From: Ophiothrix spiculata
Taxonomy: Eukaryota; Echinodermata; Ophiuroidea; Amphilepidida; Ophiotrichidae
Length of the DNA stretch: 23,293 bases
Direction: 5' to 3' (one strand)
Assembly: GCA_000969725.1 (NCBI GenBank)
Contig: JXSR01S015616.1
The notes under the pieces are model-generated. The model did no database searches, had not been told where the DNA came from, and worked only from the letters and a program-made list of their open reading frames with translations. Of the stretch, positions 8,900 to 17,763 are shown one piece after another. Position numbers and translations under genes: made by a program. Each line of letters starts with the position of its first letter. Within the stretch, counting starts at the first letter, position 1.

Positions 8900-8907
8900 C
8901 AAAAATC

Positions 8908-9670
8908 ATGCAATCTACAGACCTTATTTAATTGGACAAAATAATCATATGGGTTTCATGTGAAAGGACCACCGGAAATGTAAAGTGTGTTATTATTACC
9001 TGAAATACAGTTCTAATTTGACGTTTTGAAACCAAACATGGCAAAAATTTGCAGGTTTATAATTTTATATAATTATTGTGTGTCCCAGAAAAAAGTCAAC
9101 AAAAAGCTAATCGATCATTGTAGTCAACTAACTCCCTAAATTGGAATCTGTACTTGATAATCTATGTATATACTTGATATGTGAAAAATGGGGTTTCAAC
9201 CAATGTAAAAGGTTCTAAAAATGCTAATTGATGCTGTGTTTAGATATCCTGTTGAACGTTGACTTCAAGCCTATGTTGGGAACGTTATTTTGTCTTTTTA
9301 ACGCCTTTGGATCTTGTTCCAAAACCTTTTGGACAACTTGATTTTTTACAGGACCAAGGGCTGCTCTTTGATTCCCATGGGCTTCTTTTTCTACTTGTTT
9401 TATGTTTTTTATGTTTCTTAACATTCTTTAAAATATTGAATGATGTGCAACACTACTATCATGGAATTAATATTTGAATAAATCTCAGGCGTATGCTTTT
9501 GCTGTGCAAGTATTGCAGAAGTTCAGAACAATAAATGCTTGCTTCGCTAAAATACTTTGAAAAGATGAGATCAGATTGGACATGTTTAATAAGCCTAAAA
9601 TGGAAAAGAAGATCAGTTTAACCAATCATTTCAATAAATAAGTTAAAAATCATCAGAACATTGAAGAGAT
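8908..9670. other. Gene-free stretch with one coding-like minus-strand frame
   Basis: The minus-strand frame at 9224-9424 would encode 66 residues rich in Lys, Gln and Asn (KQVEKEAHGNQ, LEQDPKALKRQNN). Its composition is more protein-like than that of the other open frames here, and it is less AT-rich than its flanks. I find no homology by eye, no splice sites and no partner exon. It could be a decayed gene piece or chance. Confidence 0.2.
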
Positions 9671-9845
9671 AATAATAATAGTAATACTAATGGAGGGTTC
9701 TTATTTGGCGCACATTCATCAAATGATCTCAATGCGCATGAACGAAAAACAAACAAACAAATTACATCTGTGAATCCAGAAAAGCCTGACGAAAATGGTG
9801 AATTGATGGAAAAGGAAGAGAATGAATGTTACGGAGGAAGTTAGG
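9671..9845 (-). mobile_element. Short 3'-end fragment of a CR1/L2-type LINE
   Basis: This aligns, in the same orientation, with the 3' end of the larger LINE at 11549-11715: an (AAT)n-like run, then GGGTTCTTATTTGGCGCA versus GGGTTCTTTTAGGGCGCA, a GCGCA/TGCGC stem (9708-9712 with 9733-9737), and then CCAGAAAAGCCTGACGAAAATGG versus CAGGAAAAGCCAGACAGAACAGG. It is 5'-truncated just inside the end of the open frame. Confidence 0.75.
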
Positions 9846-10297
9846 AAGTGAATTATCCATTAGATTAGTTTTAGATTCGAATATGGTTGGTCAACAATAT
9901 AGTGATATCTATATCAAGATGGCTAAGATACTGTTGTATATGTTACTTCTTTTGCATTATACATTAAGATCAAGAGTCCTCTTATTCTGTTATGCAAAAC
10001 TTTTATGGTGGAGTGACCGAGTATATATAATCATGAATGATGATTATCAAGGTAAACTGTGATTGATGTTGCTTTTCAAATGATTAAAATGAATTACAAT
10101 TTTTAAGTAACTTTTCCACGGGATATATAGTTTACATTTAAAAGTAACTAAAACATGAACATCACTCTTTTAAAGGGTTGATCCATCAGATTATTGATAA
10201 GGATCACGGAGTTGACTTTAAGGGCATTCTTTCTTCGGTACGTATGATCTTATTAACGTAATTTTCACTACCGTATTTTGTCTTTGTTAACAACAAA

Positions 10298-10360
10298 TGT
10301 TCTCAATTGCCTTCAGTCATAGTTAAACTATTTATCTATGATTGAGGGCAATTAAGAACA
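10298..10360. ncRNA. Hairpin with 25-nt arms, possible small-RNA precursor
   Basis: The arms at 10298-10322 (TGTTCTCAATTGCCTTCAGT followed by CATAG) and 10336-10360 are complementary at 22 of 25 positions, with a 13-nt loop. Size and shape are within the range of microRNA precursors. The structure is not preserved in the second copy of the block (near 21790), so a remnant of a small inverted-repeat element is equally likely. Confidence 0.25.
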
Positions 10361-11290
10361 TAAAATGAAGTATACTACGTATTGAATCACATACTTAGTT
10401 TATGCCTTCAGCAAAAACAATGTATAAATCAAGTCATTGACTCTATAATACTGTCACTTGTCTCAAGTAGACGTTGCTAAGAAACAATTCTGGAATATAA
10501 AATGTATTAAACACTTTCACGTCGGCTTGCATAACCTGTTTAAAATATTGGCTATTATGACACGATCTTCAAAATATGCAATGCATTAAATACTTTCATA
10601 TCGAGTAAATCTGTAAGGAAGTGAGGCCTTACTTACGTCATTTTACAACAAAGTCGAGATGTTTATAAGAACTATAAACCTTGGGCTATCATAATATGAT
10701 TGGACACATTTTGGAAAGGTTTAGCTGCTCAGTTAAACTTCTACCGCGAAATTATTTTTTTTAAAGAAATTCACGGGTTTTTTTTGCTAATAGGTTACTT
10801 CATTTCTTTCAAAACAATAAAAAATCTGTATCTTTGTACCTTAACGTCAAATGCACTAGAGTTTGAAAGATTCAAATCAGTTTATGTACTCGTAAATAAT
10901 AGAACATCATCATCTTTTAAAACTAATTTAATTTATTTCAATAACGCCTATGATTAAGACTTTGCTGTGGTCGAAATATAAGGCCATACTTATTTCTTTT
11001 CGTTTGGGTAGTTTTTTTAGATAATTTCTGAAATTTCTGATAGAATTTGGTGAGTAAAATTGTATTTTAGAATAGTTGTTTACTTTTTTGACGTCATATG
11101 ATTTGCTGATATATATATAAATTACCCCGTGATATAGAATTCAGCTATTCGCAGCTGATTCATACTCAAATTGCAAAGTTTGGTTTACACGTTTCTGATA
11201 ATTCTGTCATATTTGTGACTTTAAATTTTACATAAGACCCACTGTGATATGAGTTTACAGATAAAAGATTACATTCTAGCAAATATTTCA

Positions 11291-11355
11291 AATTTCGATT
11301 CGATGACCTTACCGTAGTCCAGCGCCTTAACCAATGGTACAGGTTGCGCCAAAAA
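11291..11355 (-). repeat. tRNA-like sequence (Arg-type ACG region), degenerate
   Basis: On the minus strand TGGCGCAA is followed by TTGGTTAAGGCGCTGGACTA and then CGG, which resembles the D-arm and anticodon arm of tRNA-Arg(ACG). A poor B-box-like GTCATCGAATCG follows. The corresponding place in copy B (22610-22650) is even more decayed. It is a tRNA-derived remnant inside the block rather than a working gene. Confidence 0.35.
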
Positions 11356-11544
11356 TCAGATAACAGACATTCATTATGTCTAAGAATCGATGCAGTGCAC
11401 GCATTCTGTTCTTAATAAAGATTTAATACCACTGGTTTTATTAAACTTGGTATGTAAAACGATGTGGAAAAATGCTTTGACATTACGTTTTAATCGCGTC
11501 GTGGTATTTAGTATGAACGTATTTTTATTTTAATTTTAGCCATA

Positions 11545-11548
<4 letters not shown>

Positions 11549-11575
<27 letters not shown>
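11549..11575. repeat. (AAT)n microsatellite, tail of the LINE
   Basis: About nine AAT units adjoin the LINE 3' end; on the element's own strand this reads (TTA)n, the simple-repeat tail usual for CR1/L2-type LINEs. Confidence 0.9.
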
Positions 11576-13057
11576 AGGGTTCTTTTAGGGCGCAAAATCT
11601 TCCGAAGAACTCAGAGCGCCAAACAAAACACAACACTAACATTCAGGAAAAGCCAGACAGAACAGGTGGGTTTTGAGATGGCGTTTGAAACAGGAAGTGT
11701 AGGAGTACTTCGAATTCTGTTTGGAAGTGAGTTCCATACAGAAGATGCAGCATAGTGGAACGAACGTTCACCGGCAGTTTTTAAGTTAACCCGTGGAGTT
11801 TTGAGGAGTTTTTCAGCAGATGATCTGAGGGTACGAGATGGTTGATACTTACAGAGGACGGAAGATAGGTATTGAGGCAATGTGCCTTCAAAATGTTGGA
11901 AGGCAAACACGGCGAGTTTGAATTGAATACGGAACTCCACGGGTAGCCAGTGAAGTTCAATGAGGAGTGGGGTAACATGATCGTGTTTCTTTTTCTTGAG
12001 AACAAGCCGAGCGGCACAGTTTTGAACCCGTTGCAGACGGTTTAGCTGATCAGCAGTGATACCAGTCAATATGGAATTGCAAAAGTCAAGACGAGAGATG
12101 ATGATTGAATTAACTAGACATGACGTAGCTTTTTCAGATAAATACGCTCTGATAGAACCAATCCGCCTTAAAGATAAAAAATGTTAAGCGGCAGATGTCG
12201 CTGATGTGCTGAGACATCGATAAAGACTGATCAAGCCGAACCCCTAAGTACTTGACAGAATTCTGAAAAGGTATGTTATTATTCAGGATCTGTATTGAAT
12301 TGCTCTCAATCTGGTTAATTCGTTGAGTTGCACCAACTATCATCATCTCCGTCTTGTCGGGATTAAGCATAAGCTTGTTGCTGTTCATCCAATTTGATAT
12401 TGCAATGATACACTCAGTGGCAGAATTCTTGGTAATATCGAAGTCATCAGGCGTACTTGAGAGTGATATCTGGGTATCGTCATCGTACTTGTGAAACGAA
12501 CAATTGTGTTGTGTGATGACATCAGAGAGAGGTTGAGAGTATAAAGTAAACAAGACCGGTCCAAGGACGGAGCCTTGGGGAACACCATATAAGAGAGGAC
12601 GTGGATTAGACCTGGTACCATTAATACTGACTGACTGAAAACGATTGAGACATACGAAGAAAACCAACTAAGTACACTACCTTGGATACCAAAACTCACT
12701 TCAAGACGCCTGAGGAGAATAGCATGGTCAAGCGTGTCGAACGCAGCACTGAGGTCAAGGAGTGAAATTAATGAGATTAATCTCTCATCAGAGTTGGTAA
12801 GCAAATTATCCATGACACTCAGTGCTGCGGTCTCTACGCTGTGACCTTTACGATAAGCAGATTGGTTGACCTCGAGAAGGTTGTTTTCGCTAAGATGTTG
12901 CTGCAACTGCCCAAGGACAACTTTTTCCAGAATTTTAGAAACAAACGGAAGGTTGGATATTGGCCTATAGTTCTTGAGAATGTTACAATCTAAACCAGAC
13001 TTCTTTAAAGCAGGAACAACTATAGCTTGCTTGAAATCAGTGGGATCAAACCATATT
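11576..13057 (-). mobile_element. 5'-truncated CR1/L2-group non-LTR retrotransposon
   Basis: The element runs from about 13057 (5', truncated inside the reverse transcriptase) to the (TTA)n tail at 11549. It keeps RT core motifs, the C-terminal region after the RT, a short 3' UTR with a stem (GGCGC 11589-11593 with GCGCC 11616-11620, enclosing TCTTC-C-GAAGA) and the triplet tail. LINEs of this clade insert by target-primed reverse transcription, which explains the 5' truncation. At least three frameshifts make it inactive. It lies inside copy A of the long duplicated block and inserted after the block was duplicated, since copy B lacks it. Confidence 0.92.
11636..13053 (-). pseudogene. Reverse transcriptase (ORF2) of the LINE, frameshifted and truncated
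   Basis: Read on the minus strand from 13053: FKQAIVVPALKKSGLD, NYRPISNLPFVSKILEKVV (RT motif region 1-2), LLDLSAAFDTLDH (motif A with catalytic Asp), GVPQGSVLGPVLFTLY (motif B), then Y-D-D-D-T-Q at 12476-12487 (motif C; this family normally has YADD, so the Ala is replaced by Asp), LNPDKTEMM and KYLGV. After these come RLDFCNSILTGI, LQRVQN, LHWLPV, SLRSS-like LRSSAEKLL and VWNSLP, the conserved tail of CR1/L2 ORF2. Frame changes occur near 12642-12652, near 12165-12175 and near 11695. In the last frame the tail FKRHLKTHLFCLAFPEC ends at a stop at 11636-11638. The protein's endonuclease domain is missing through 5' truncation. It is not functional. Confidence 0.9.
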
Positions 13058-13970
13058 AACTAAAATTGTATATCTCTTATTCTAACCCAAGGTTAAATGT
13101 GAACGATATTTTTCCAACAAATACAAAAACATTTTGACAACAGTTTAGTACAAAGATTTTTTCAAATGTTTGAAAATACATATATGACATGAAAAAAGGC
13201 GAGACAATATCAAATAACATTTAACGTTGGTATAATATTTATGTGACATCCTTTGAAAATATTTTTGTAATATTTTTTAAGTTATGTTTTCAGAAACTAT
13301 TTTTGTTTCAACTTTCCCTTAACCATTCATCGTAACACCTTTCTGAAACAATTTTTTTCGAAACATTATTGTGTTTGCTGGGTTAGTACCTCCTGATAAA
13401 ACTAATGTTGCGCTTCAAATGTATGCAGTTTTCATTGTGATGTGGTATTTAATATGGACGCATGTTGAGGGAATGACCCACAATGACTAAAAATGTATCG
13501 CTGCTTTAAACCCATAATAAATTTAAAACGATCCCTAGATATCTCCTGCTAATAAACAGCTCGAAAGAAATGCTGAACCCAGAGGTTACTGAATCGAGCA
13601 ACCCGGCTCGATAATTAAATAATAATTGTGACCAAGTGAAGTTATTTCGTGAAAATCCTAATATTTATCACCTGACCTCAATGAACAAAGTTCATGATTT
13701 TCATTCCATCGTACAAATTTGGTTCACCCTAAGTTGCTATAATATCGAAAGTTACTAAATATTATATTTGTATTATCCTGTTGTGTTTTTTCTGTTAAAT
13801 TTCGAAAGAAAACTTTGCCGTGCTTAACGAACACATTTTAAAACACTTTCGCCCAGGTTTCAGAAATTCCGGTTTCACGCTTGCTCGCTCGTTGCGTTTG
13901 CTCTGGGTCAACATGTATGTATGAATGCGAGTAAAGCGTTATGCCCTTTGTGAAATCTGTGAAATCTTTT
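13058..13970. other. Gene-free stretch inside the copy A interruption
   Basis: This is AT-rich sequence with no open frame of note. GTGGTATTTAATATGGACGCATG at 13441-13463 resembles GTGGTATTTAGTATGAACGTAT at 11500-11521, on the other side of the LINE; it may be a duplicated target piece or an internal repeat. A small GAATCGAGC...GCTCGATAATT hairpin lies near 13590-13615. Confidence 0.4.
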
Positions 13971-14225
13971 ATTAAGGCTACTTTTCTTTTTCGCGAGCGA
14001 GATAGCAGAACATCATGTTGTTTATGCCTACTTACACATGTAAAAACATCACAATATGTAATATGTAATATATATATGTGCCATTTTATATTGAACGGAC
14101 TATAGCGAAAGGTTAAAATGACGTTAAAATGTAACGCCTTTTTCGCCGAAATCTCATAATTTCATGATGTTTGGATAATTCGATGTTTTAAATTTTGACA
14201 GATTGTATTTGTATTGTCTAAATAT
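13971..14225 (-). repeat. Dispersed repeat R, copy 2 (inverted relative to 4405-4678)
   Basis: The reverse complement carries the same landmarks as copy 1: ATTATGAGATTTCGGCGAAA, TGTGTAAGTAGGCATAAACA, CTCGCTCGCG and GCCTTAAT. The middle differs by base changes and A/T-rich indels. Confidence 0.6.
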
Positions 14226-14501
14226 GTGGTATTAATTTTTTTGAATGATAATTAATGAAATAAACTCGCGGGGGTGTTTTGCCTGAAAAAAATGGACTCT
14301 GATATCTCCTCGTTTGAGCTCTTTATTGTTTTTTTTAATATCTACATTGTCTACATTTTGTCTAATATTAGCATTCGTATAATTTACTTGTAAATTGGGC
14401 ATTCCATGCATGGAGGCAAATTTTAAGTAAACAAAAGAAAAAAAAAGTCCGGTATTCTACTGGTTATGTTTTATAAACATTTCATTTCACGACCTCAAGG
14501 C

Positions 14502-14570
14502 TGCTCACTTAGCTCAGCGGTAATTCCCTCGCCTCGTAATACATGGTAAACCCGCGCCATAAACGCCGGT
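14502..14570 (+). repeat. tRNA-like sequence (A-box intact), probable SINE head or tRNA pseudogene
   Basis: GCTCACTTAGCTCAGCGGTA contains a textbook A-box, TAGCTCAGCGG (14510-14520). CCTCGCCTCGTAATAC follows where an anticodon arm would be. The B-box region (GGTAAACCCGCGCC) is degraded. The tRNA body is incomplete, so a working gene is unlikely. Confidence 0.5.
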
Positions 14571-14929
14571 ATAAGCCATTGTTCTCTTTTCATGATTGAA
14601 AAATAGTTAGGATTCATTTTTTCCTGAGTAGGAGGTTATTTTGCTGAAGTCTTTTAAAACAGTCTAGTTCATGATTATCTAACATGAAGGTAAGTCATCC
14701 TTTTTTGACAAGTGTCGATTATTGAATATAATCAAAGATATCAAAGATAACAAGTAGTAACAACCCAAAAGATCAAAGATAAGTCAAGTAAATAAGATTA
14801 CACTCAAATAGATCTACAAAATCGACCATTTGTTAACAATGTAATTTTATCCGTAATGAAAAAGAAACATGACCTGTTTTCTAATACACTTTAATAATGC
14901 ATATTTTATTACTTTGAAATTACACTACA
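14571..14929. other. Gene-free AT-rich stretch
   Basis: It includes short direct repeats of ATCAAAGAT (near 14730, 14742, 14771) and no coding or structural feature. It may be the body of the SINE whose head lies just upstream, but I cannot show this. Confidence 0.35.
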
Positions 14930-15115
14930 GTGTATAGAAGCACACATTCTTGCAATGAATGCCACATTGGAACACCTTGTTCTCGTTAGTAAGGCAATCT
15001 ATCAGGTTAAAGCTATATAGCTTGCCTTAGTACGATGTTGTTAAATTACACACACAATTCTGTTTTCGACCGCTTGCTGCACCATCCAGAAAACATCTCT
15101 CCTGGTTGGAATCTG
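14930..15115. repeat. Long duplicated block, copy A (end part)
   Basis: CCACATTGGAACACCTTGTT and following ...CTCGTTAGTAAGGCAATCTATCAG align with TCACATTGGAACATCCCGTT and ...CTCTTTATAGTCAACAATCTTTCAG at 22917-22961. In copy B this lies about 140 bp after the point where copy A is interrupted at about 11480. Copy A therefore carries roughly 3.4 kb of extra DNA. Confidence 0.6.
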
Positions 15116-15179
15116 AATTCCAATTCTAGACCTTGGAATAAACACGTGACTTGTAATAGCTACATCTAGATCGTAATAG

Positions 15180-15263
15180 TTTTTTGTTTGTTTTGTTTTG
15201 TGTGTGTATGTGTGGTTTTTTTTGTTTTTTTGGTTTTGTTTGTTTGTTTGTTTGTTTGTTTTG
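15180..15263. repeat. TTTG/TG-rich low-complexity repeat
   Basis: There are runs of (TTTG)n and TG dinucleotides with poly-T interruptions, strictly T/G on this strand. The minus-strand open frame here (Lys/Thr/Gln-rich) is an artefact of it. Confidence 0.95.
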
Positions 15264-15499
15264 ACTTGGTTTTGTTCGAGAAGTTGTTAAAAATGTTGCT
15301 ATCATAACATGCTGTGTCAGCAAAAAAATTCAAGTTTCATATTTAATCTAAGAAGAAATCTAAAAATGTAACTTTTTAGAAAATTAAAAGAAACATATTG
15401 AGCCCATCAATATGTTGCTTTGGACACTCTTAGAAACTTAAGTATAAACTAGCAATGGTAAATGATTTTTAATGTTTAAGTCATTCAAATGCAAGCACC

Positions 15500-15769
15500 C
15501 AGGGGTGTCGGAAGGAAAATTAAAGTGGTGTGGCCACTGATAAAAATGGTGCGGCCTGTGGCCCGTTAGTTATCAAGATAAGAAAATAACTAGACCAAGA
15601 AGACAACATCTACTAAAAACAAATTTGTACAGTGCTATGTTGTGGTTATTTATGCAAGGACTATAATAAATCGAATCAAAATCAATTAAATTGATCTATT
15701 TTTTTCTTTTTCTGGCTGAAAAGTGGTGCGACCAAAGCCCACACGGCCTACACGGTTCCGACGCCTCTG
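15500..15769. mobile_element. 270-bp hAT-type MITE with perfect 8-bp target duplication
   Basis: The left end is CAGGGGTGTCGGAAGG; the right end in reverse complement is CAGAGGCGTCGGAACC (13 of 16 identical). CAAGCACC flanks the element on both sides (15492-15499 and 15770-15777). An 8-bp duplication and ends starting CAGNG are the hallmarks of the hAT superfamily. Subterminal GTGGTGYGRCC motifs recur inside both ends (near 15526, 15549 and, inverted or direct, near 15723), as is usual for transposase-binding regions. It has no coding capacity, so it would depend on a transposase elsewhere. The perfect target duplication suggests a fairly recent insertion. Confidence 0.92.
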
Positions 15770-15909
15770 CAAGCACCAAATCAAAGATTTACTTCGTCAA
15801 ATTAGTGGCACACGACCTTAAGATAACACTGGGCATTCGACATTATTTTCTGTTTTTTTCATGCCTTAGAAATAAGATGTTGACACCCCAAATGTATGCC
15901 TTAATATGA

Positions 15910-16175
15910 CGTAGTTCCGAGTTGTATGTGTTAAAACACATACTAACTGAATGGTTTTTAAATTTCAAGTAATTTGAAAGGTTTACGTGAATATTGTATG
16001 GACTTAAGATATGTGTTTCTCAAATTAAATAAGCCGGTCGAATACAGGGATGTGATCCAATGTGAAGGATCAGGGAATTTACGGGCAGACGTACATGTGT
16101 TAAATTTGTCATCTATCTGGGGTAATTCACGCCAACTGACGAATTCGACAGACAACGAAGAGTAAACAAGAAATT
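15910..16175. other. Possible SINE body next to a tRNA-like head
   Basis: This stretch is less AT-rich than its flanks and is open on both strands (15974-16165 plus, 15958-16212 minus), with no protein motif in either. It adjoins the 3' side of the minus-strand tRNA-like sequence at 16176-16254, so it may be the tRNA-unrelated body of a SINE. The inferred body is not one I can match to a named SINE core. Confidence 0.3.
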
Positions 16176-16254
16176 GATCCTCCCTAGAAATCGAATGCAT
16201 AAATAATGACATAACACCAGATGTTTTACCTCAAGCAATCGAGCTACAAAGGCA
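16176..16254 (-). repeat. tRNA-like sequence, probable SINE head
   Basis: On the minus strand GCCTTTGTAGCTCGATTGC carries an A-box (complement of 16235-16246). GCATTCGATTTCTAGGG has a B-box-like core (complement of 16187-16198) followed by GGATCA. Box spacing fits a tRNA. The stems are decayed. Confidence 0.45.
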
Positions 16255-16362
16255 AATCTTATTCGCGATAGAAAAAGAAGTTATGTAATAACAAATGTGA
16301 CATTAACTAAAAGTCTATCAATGAAAGATTTCTAAGGCAACATACATTCTGAATTTACCTCA

Positions 16363-16430
16363 CAGCACTCAAAATGTTGGGGTAAATGCAAAAGTAATTT
16401 TAAAATTTACCCCAACATTTGACAGCTGAC
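16363..16430. repeat. Perfect 16-bp hairpin with TIR-like flanks
   Basis: AAATGTTGGGGTAAAT (16372-16387) and its exact complement (16405-16420) enclose a 17-nt loop. Outside the stem, CAGCACTC on the left and the complement of CAGCTGTC on the right continue an imperfect match. This looks like a tiny fold-back element; no target duplication was seen. Confidence 0.6.
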
Positions 16431-16439
16431 TGATTACAT

Positions 16440-17381
16440 GTATATGTATATATCACTCTTCTACAATTATAAGTCCCACGTCAATATCTTATGAAATATG
16501 CGGGATCCAACTCTAAGTAGCAAAGTAGCAAACTCCACAGTAGCAAATAGCTTCCAATCATTTTTGGTAAGATTCTAGAATGTAATTGTAATTAATGAGT
16601 TACAACTTTTACTTCAGTTATGAACGTGTTCTTACTTAAAAGAAGGGCACAAAACTGCACTGAGGACAAAGTGCAGTTAAGACGTTGGTCTGTTCCTGCT
16701 AGAATGGAGTTGCGTGATACTTTGATCATCATAGGAATCCTCTAGCTTATTGTTGCTTTATTTCTTTTTAACTTAACGGATTGACCTTTGAATGCACATG
16801 TACCTGCAACGCTTTTGAGCAACTCATTTTTGAAGTACCTAGGGCATCAACGAAATATTTCAAAAGTTAAAACTTTGGAAGCTTAAATTATCTAGTCGTA
16901 TCACGTAATTTCCTTCTTCTATTCGACTGATTCTACAAAATGGTGATGCTAACTGTTTTGCTTGCTGATAAAAAGTCACGGAGTGCTTTATTTTCTGTCC
17001 TGTTAATCAGGTATACTCAGCGAATTTCACATAATCGTTGATATATCCCAATAAAGTCTTGTGCAGCATTTAGACAAAATAGAGCCGACTATTCTTAAAC
17101 TAGTTCAATCATCAACGTTGAAAGTGCTGAACTAGTCACGTCACGTTTGTCAAAACTTAGATAATACTTCGTTACATTTTCTTGGTTGCTTTTTAACATG
17201 CTGGTATGCTACTGTTTTTGTAGAAAATTGAGTTCCTGATCGTTATAATGTTTTGAAAATAATTTTAAGCATCACTATCATACCAAAGTATTTGAAGTGC
17301 GTAAATTAATCTCTCTTATCACTGATTGAAATCACTAATTATTAATAACTCAACGGTAGATAAAAACGTGTAGCATCTTAT
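16440..17381. other. Gene-free AT-rich stretch
   Basis: It contains a 9-bp hairpin, AACTGCACT with AGTGCAGTT (16653-16661 and 16670-16678), and a few TAGCAAA direct repeats near 16520-16550. I see no exon or larger repeat. Confidence 0.45.
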
Positions 17382-17763
17382 ATTTTGAATTTTGATTACA
17401 AACGAAACATGAATCAACAACATCGTATTAATTTGTATTCACAGTCAATGTTAATAAAACATCGTGCATTCCTAATAAATGATATTTTGATGTTAATTAT
17501 GTATGATACCTTTACCAAGTGATGATTTAAATTTCATTAGGTAATTATTTGTTAATGTTATCAAAAATACGACGGTTGCTGAATTTGAAATTTTGAATTT
17601 TGATTACAAACGAAACATAAATCAACAACATTGCATTAATTTGTATTCACAGTCAATGTCAATAAAACATCTTGCATTCCAAATAAATAATATTTTGATG
17701 TTAATATTGTGTAATACTTTTACCAAATGATGATTTAAATTTCATAAGGTAATTATGTGAATG
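17382..17763. repeat. Tandem duplication, two units with a 208-bp period
   Basis: ATTTTGAATTTTGATTACAA starts at 17382 and again at 17590. The units stay collinear for about 175 bp to GGTAATTAT (17540 and 17748) with a few substitutions and one small indel. The 30-odd bases before each unit are loosely alike too. Landmarks such as ATTTGTATTCACAGTCAATG are identical. It could be a local duplication or the start of a short satellite. Confidence 0.92.

Larger units (their letters stand above)
9850..11480. repeat. Long duplicated block, copy A (first part)
   Basis: Collinear stretches shared with about 20525-22780 include: GTATATATAATCATGAATGATGA at 10020 and GTATATATATAATGATGATAA at 20668; GATCACGGAGTTGACTT at 10201 and GATCACGAAGTTGACTG at 21328; AGTATACTAC near 10370 and 21841; CACTTGTCTCAAG near 10457 and 21931; TGTATCTTTGTACCT near 10830 and 22210; TTGCAAAGTTYGG near 11172 and 22440; ATGCAG.GCACGCATTCTGTTCT near 11390 and 22710. 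The copies are heavily diverged, so the duplication is old. It contains no open frame with coding features. Sequence matching the block's end reappears at 14930-15110. Confidence 0.75.

Noticed and set aside
8662-8931. 89-residue frame with a Pro run
   Set aside because: It crosses the whole 8711-8899 MITE and its poly-C tract.
11781-12017. 78-residue minus-strand frame
   Set aside because: Out-of-frame shadow of the LINE C-terminal region.
15126-15323. Lys/Thr/Gln-rich minus-strand frame
   Set aside because: Translation of the TTTG/TG low-complexity repeat.
15691-15909. 72-residue frame
   Set aside because: Starts inside the hAT-type MITE and continues out of it; no protein features.
15974-16165. 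63-residue plus-strand frame opposite an 84-residue minus-strand frame
   Set aside because: Both strands are open with no motif; better explained as a possible SINE body beside the tRNA-like head.
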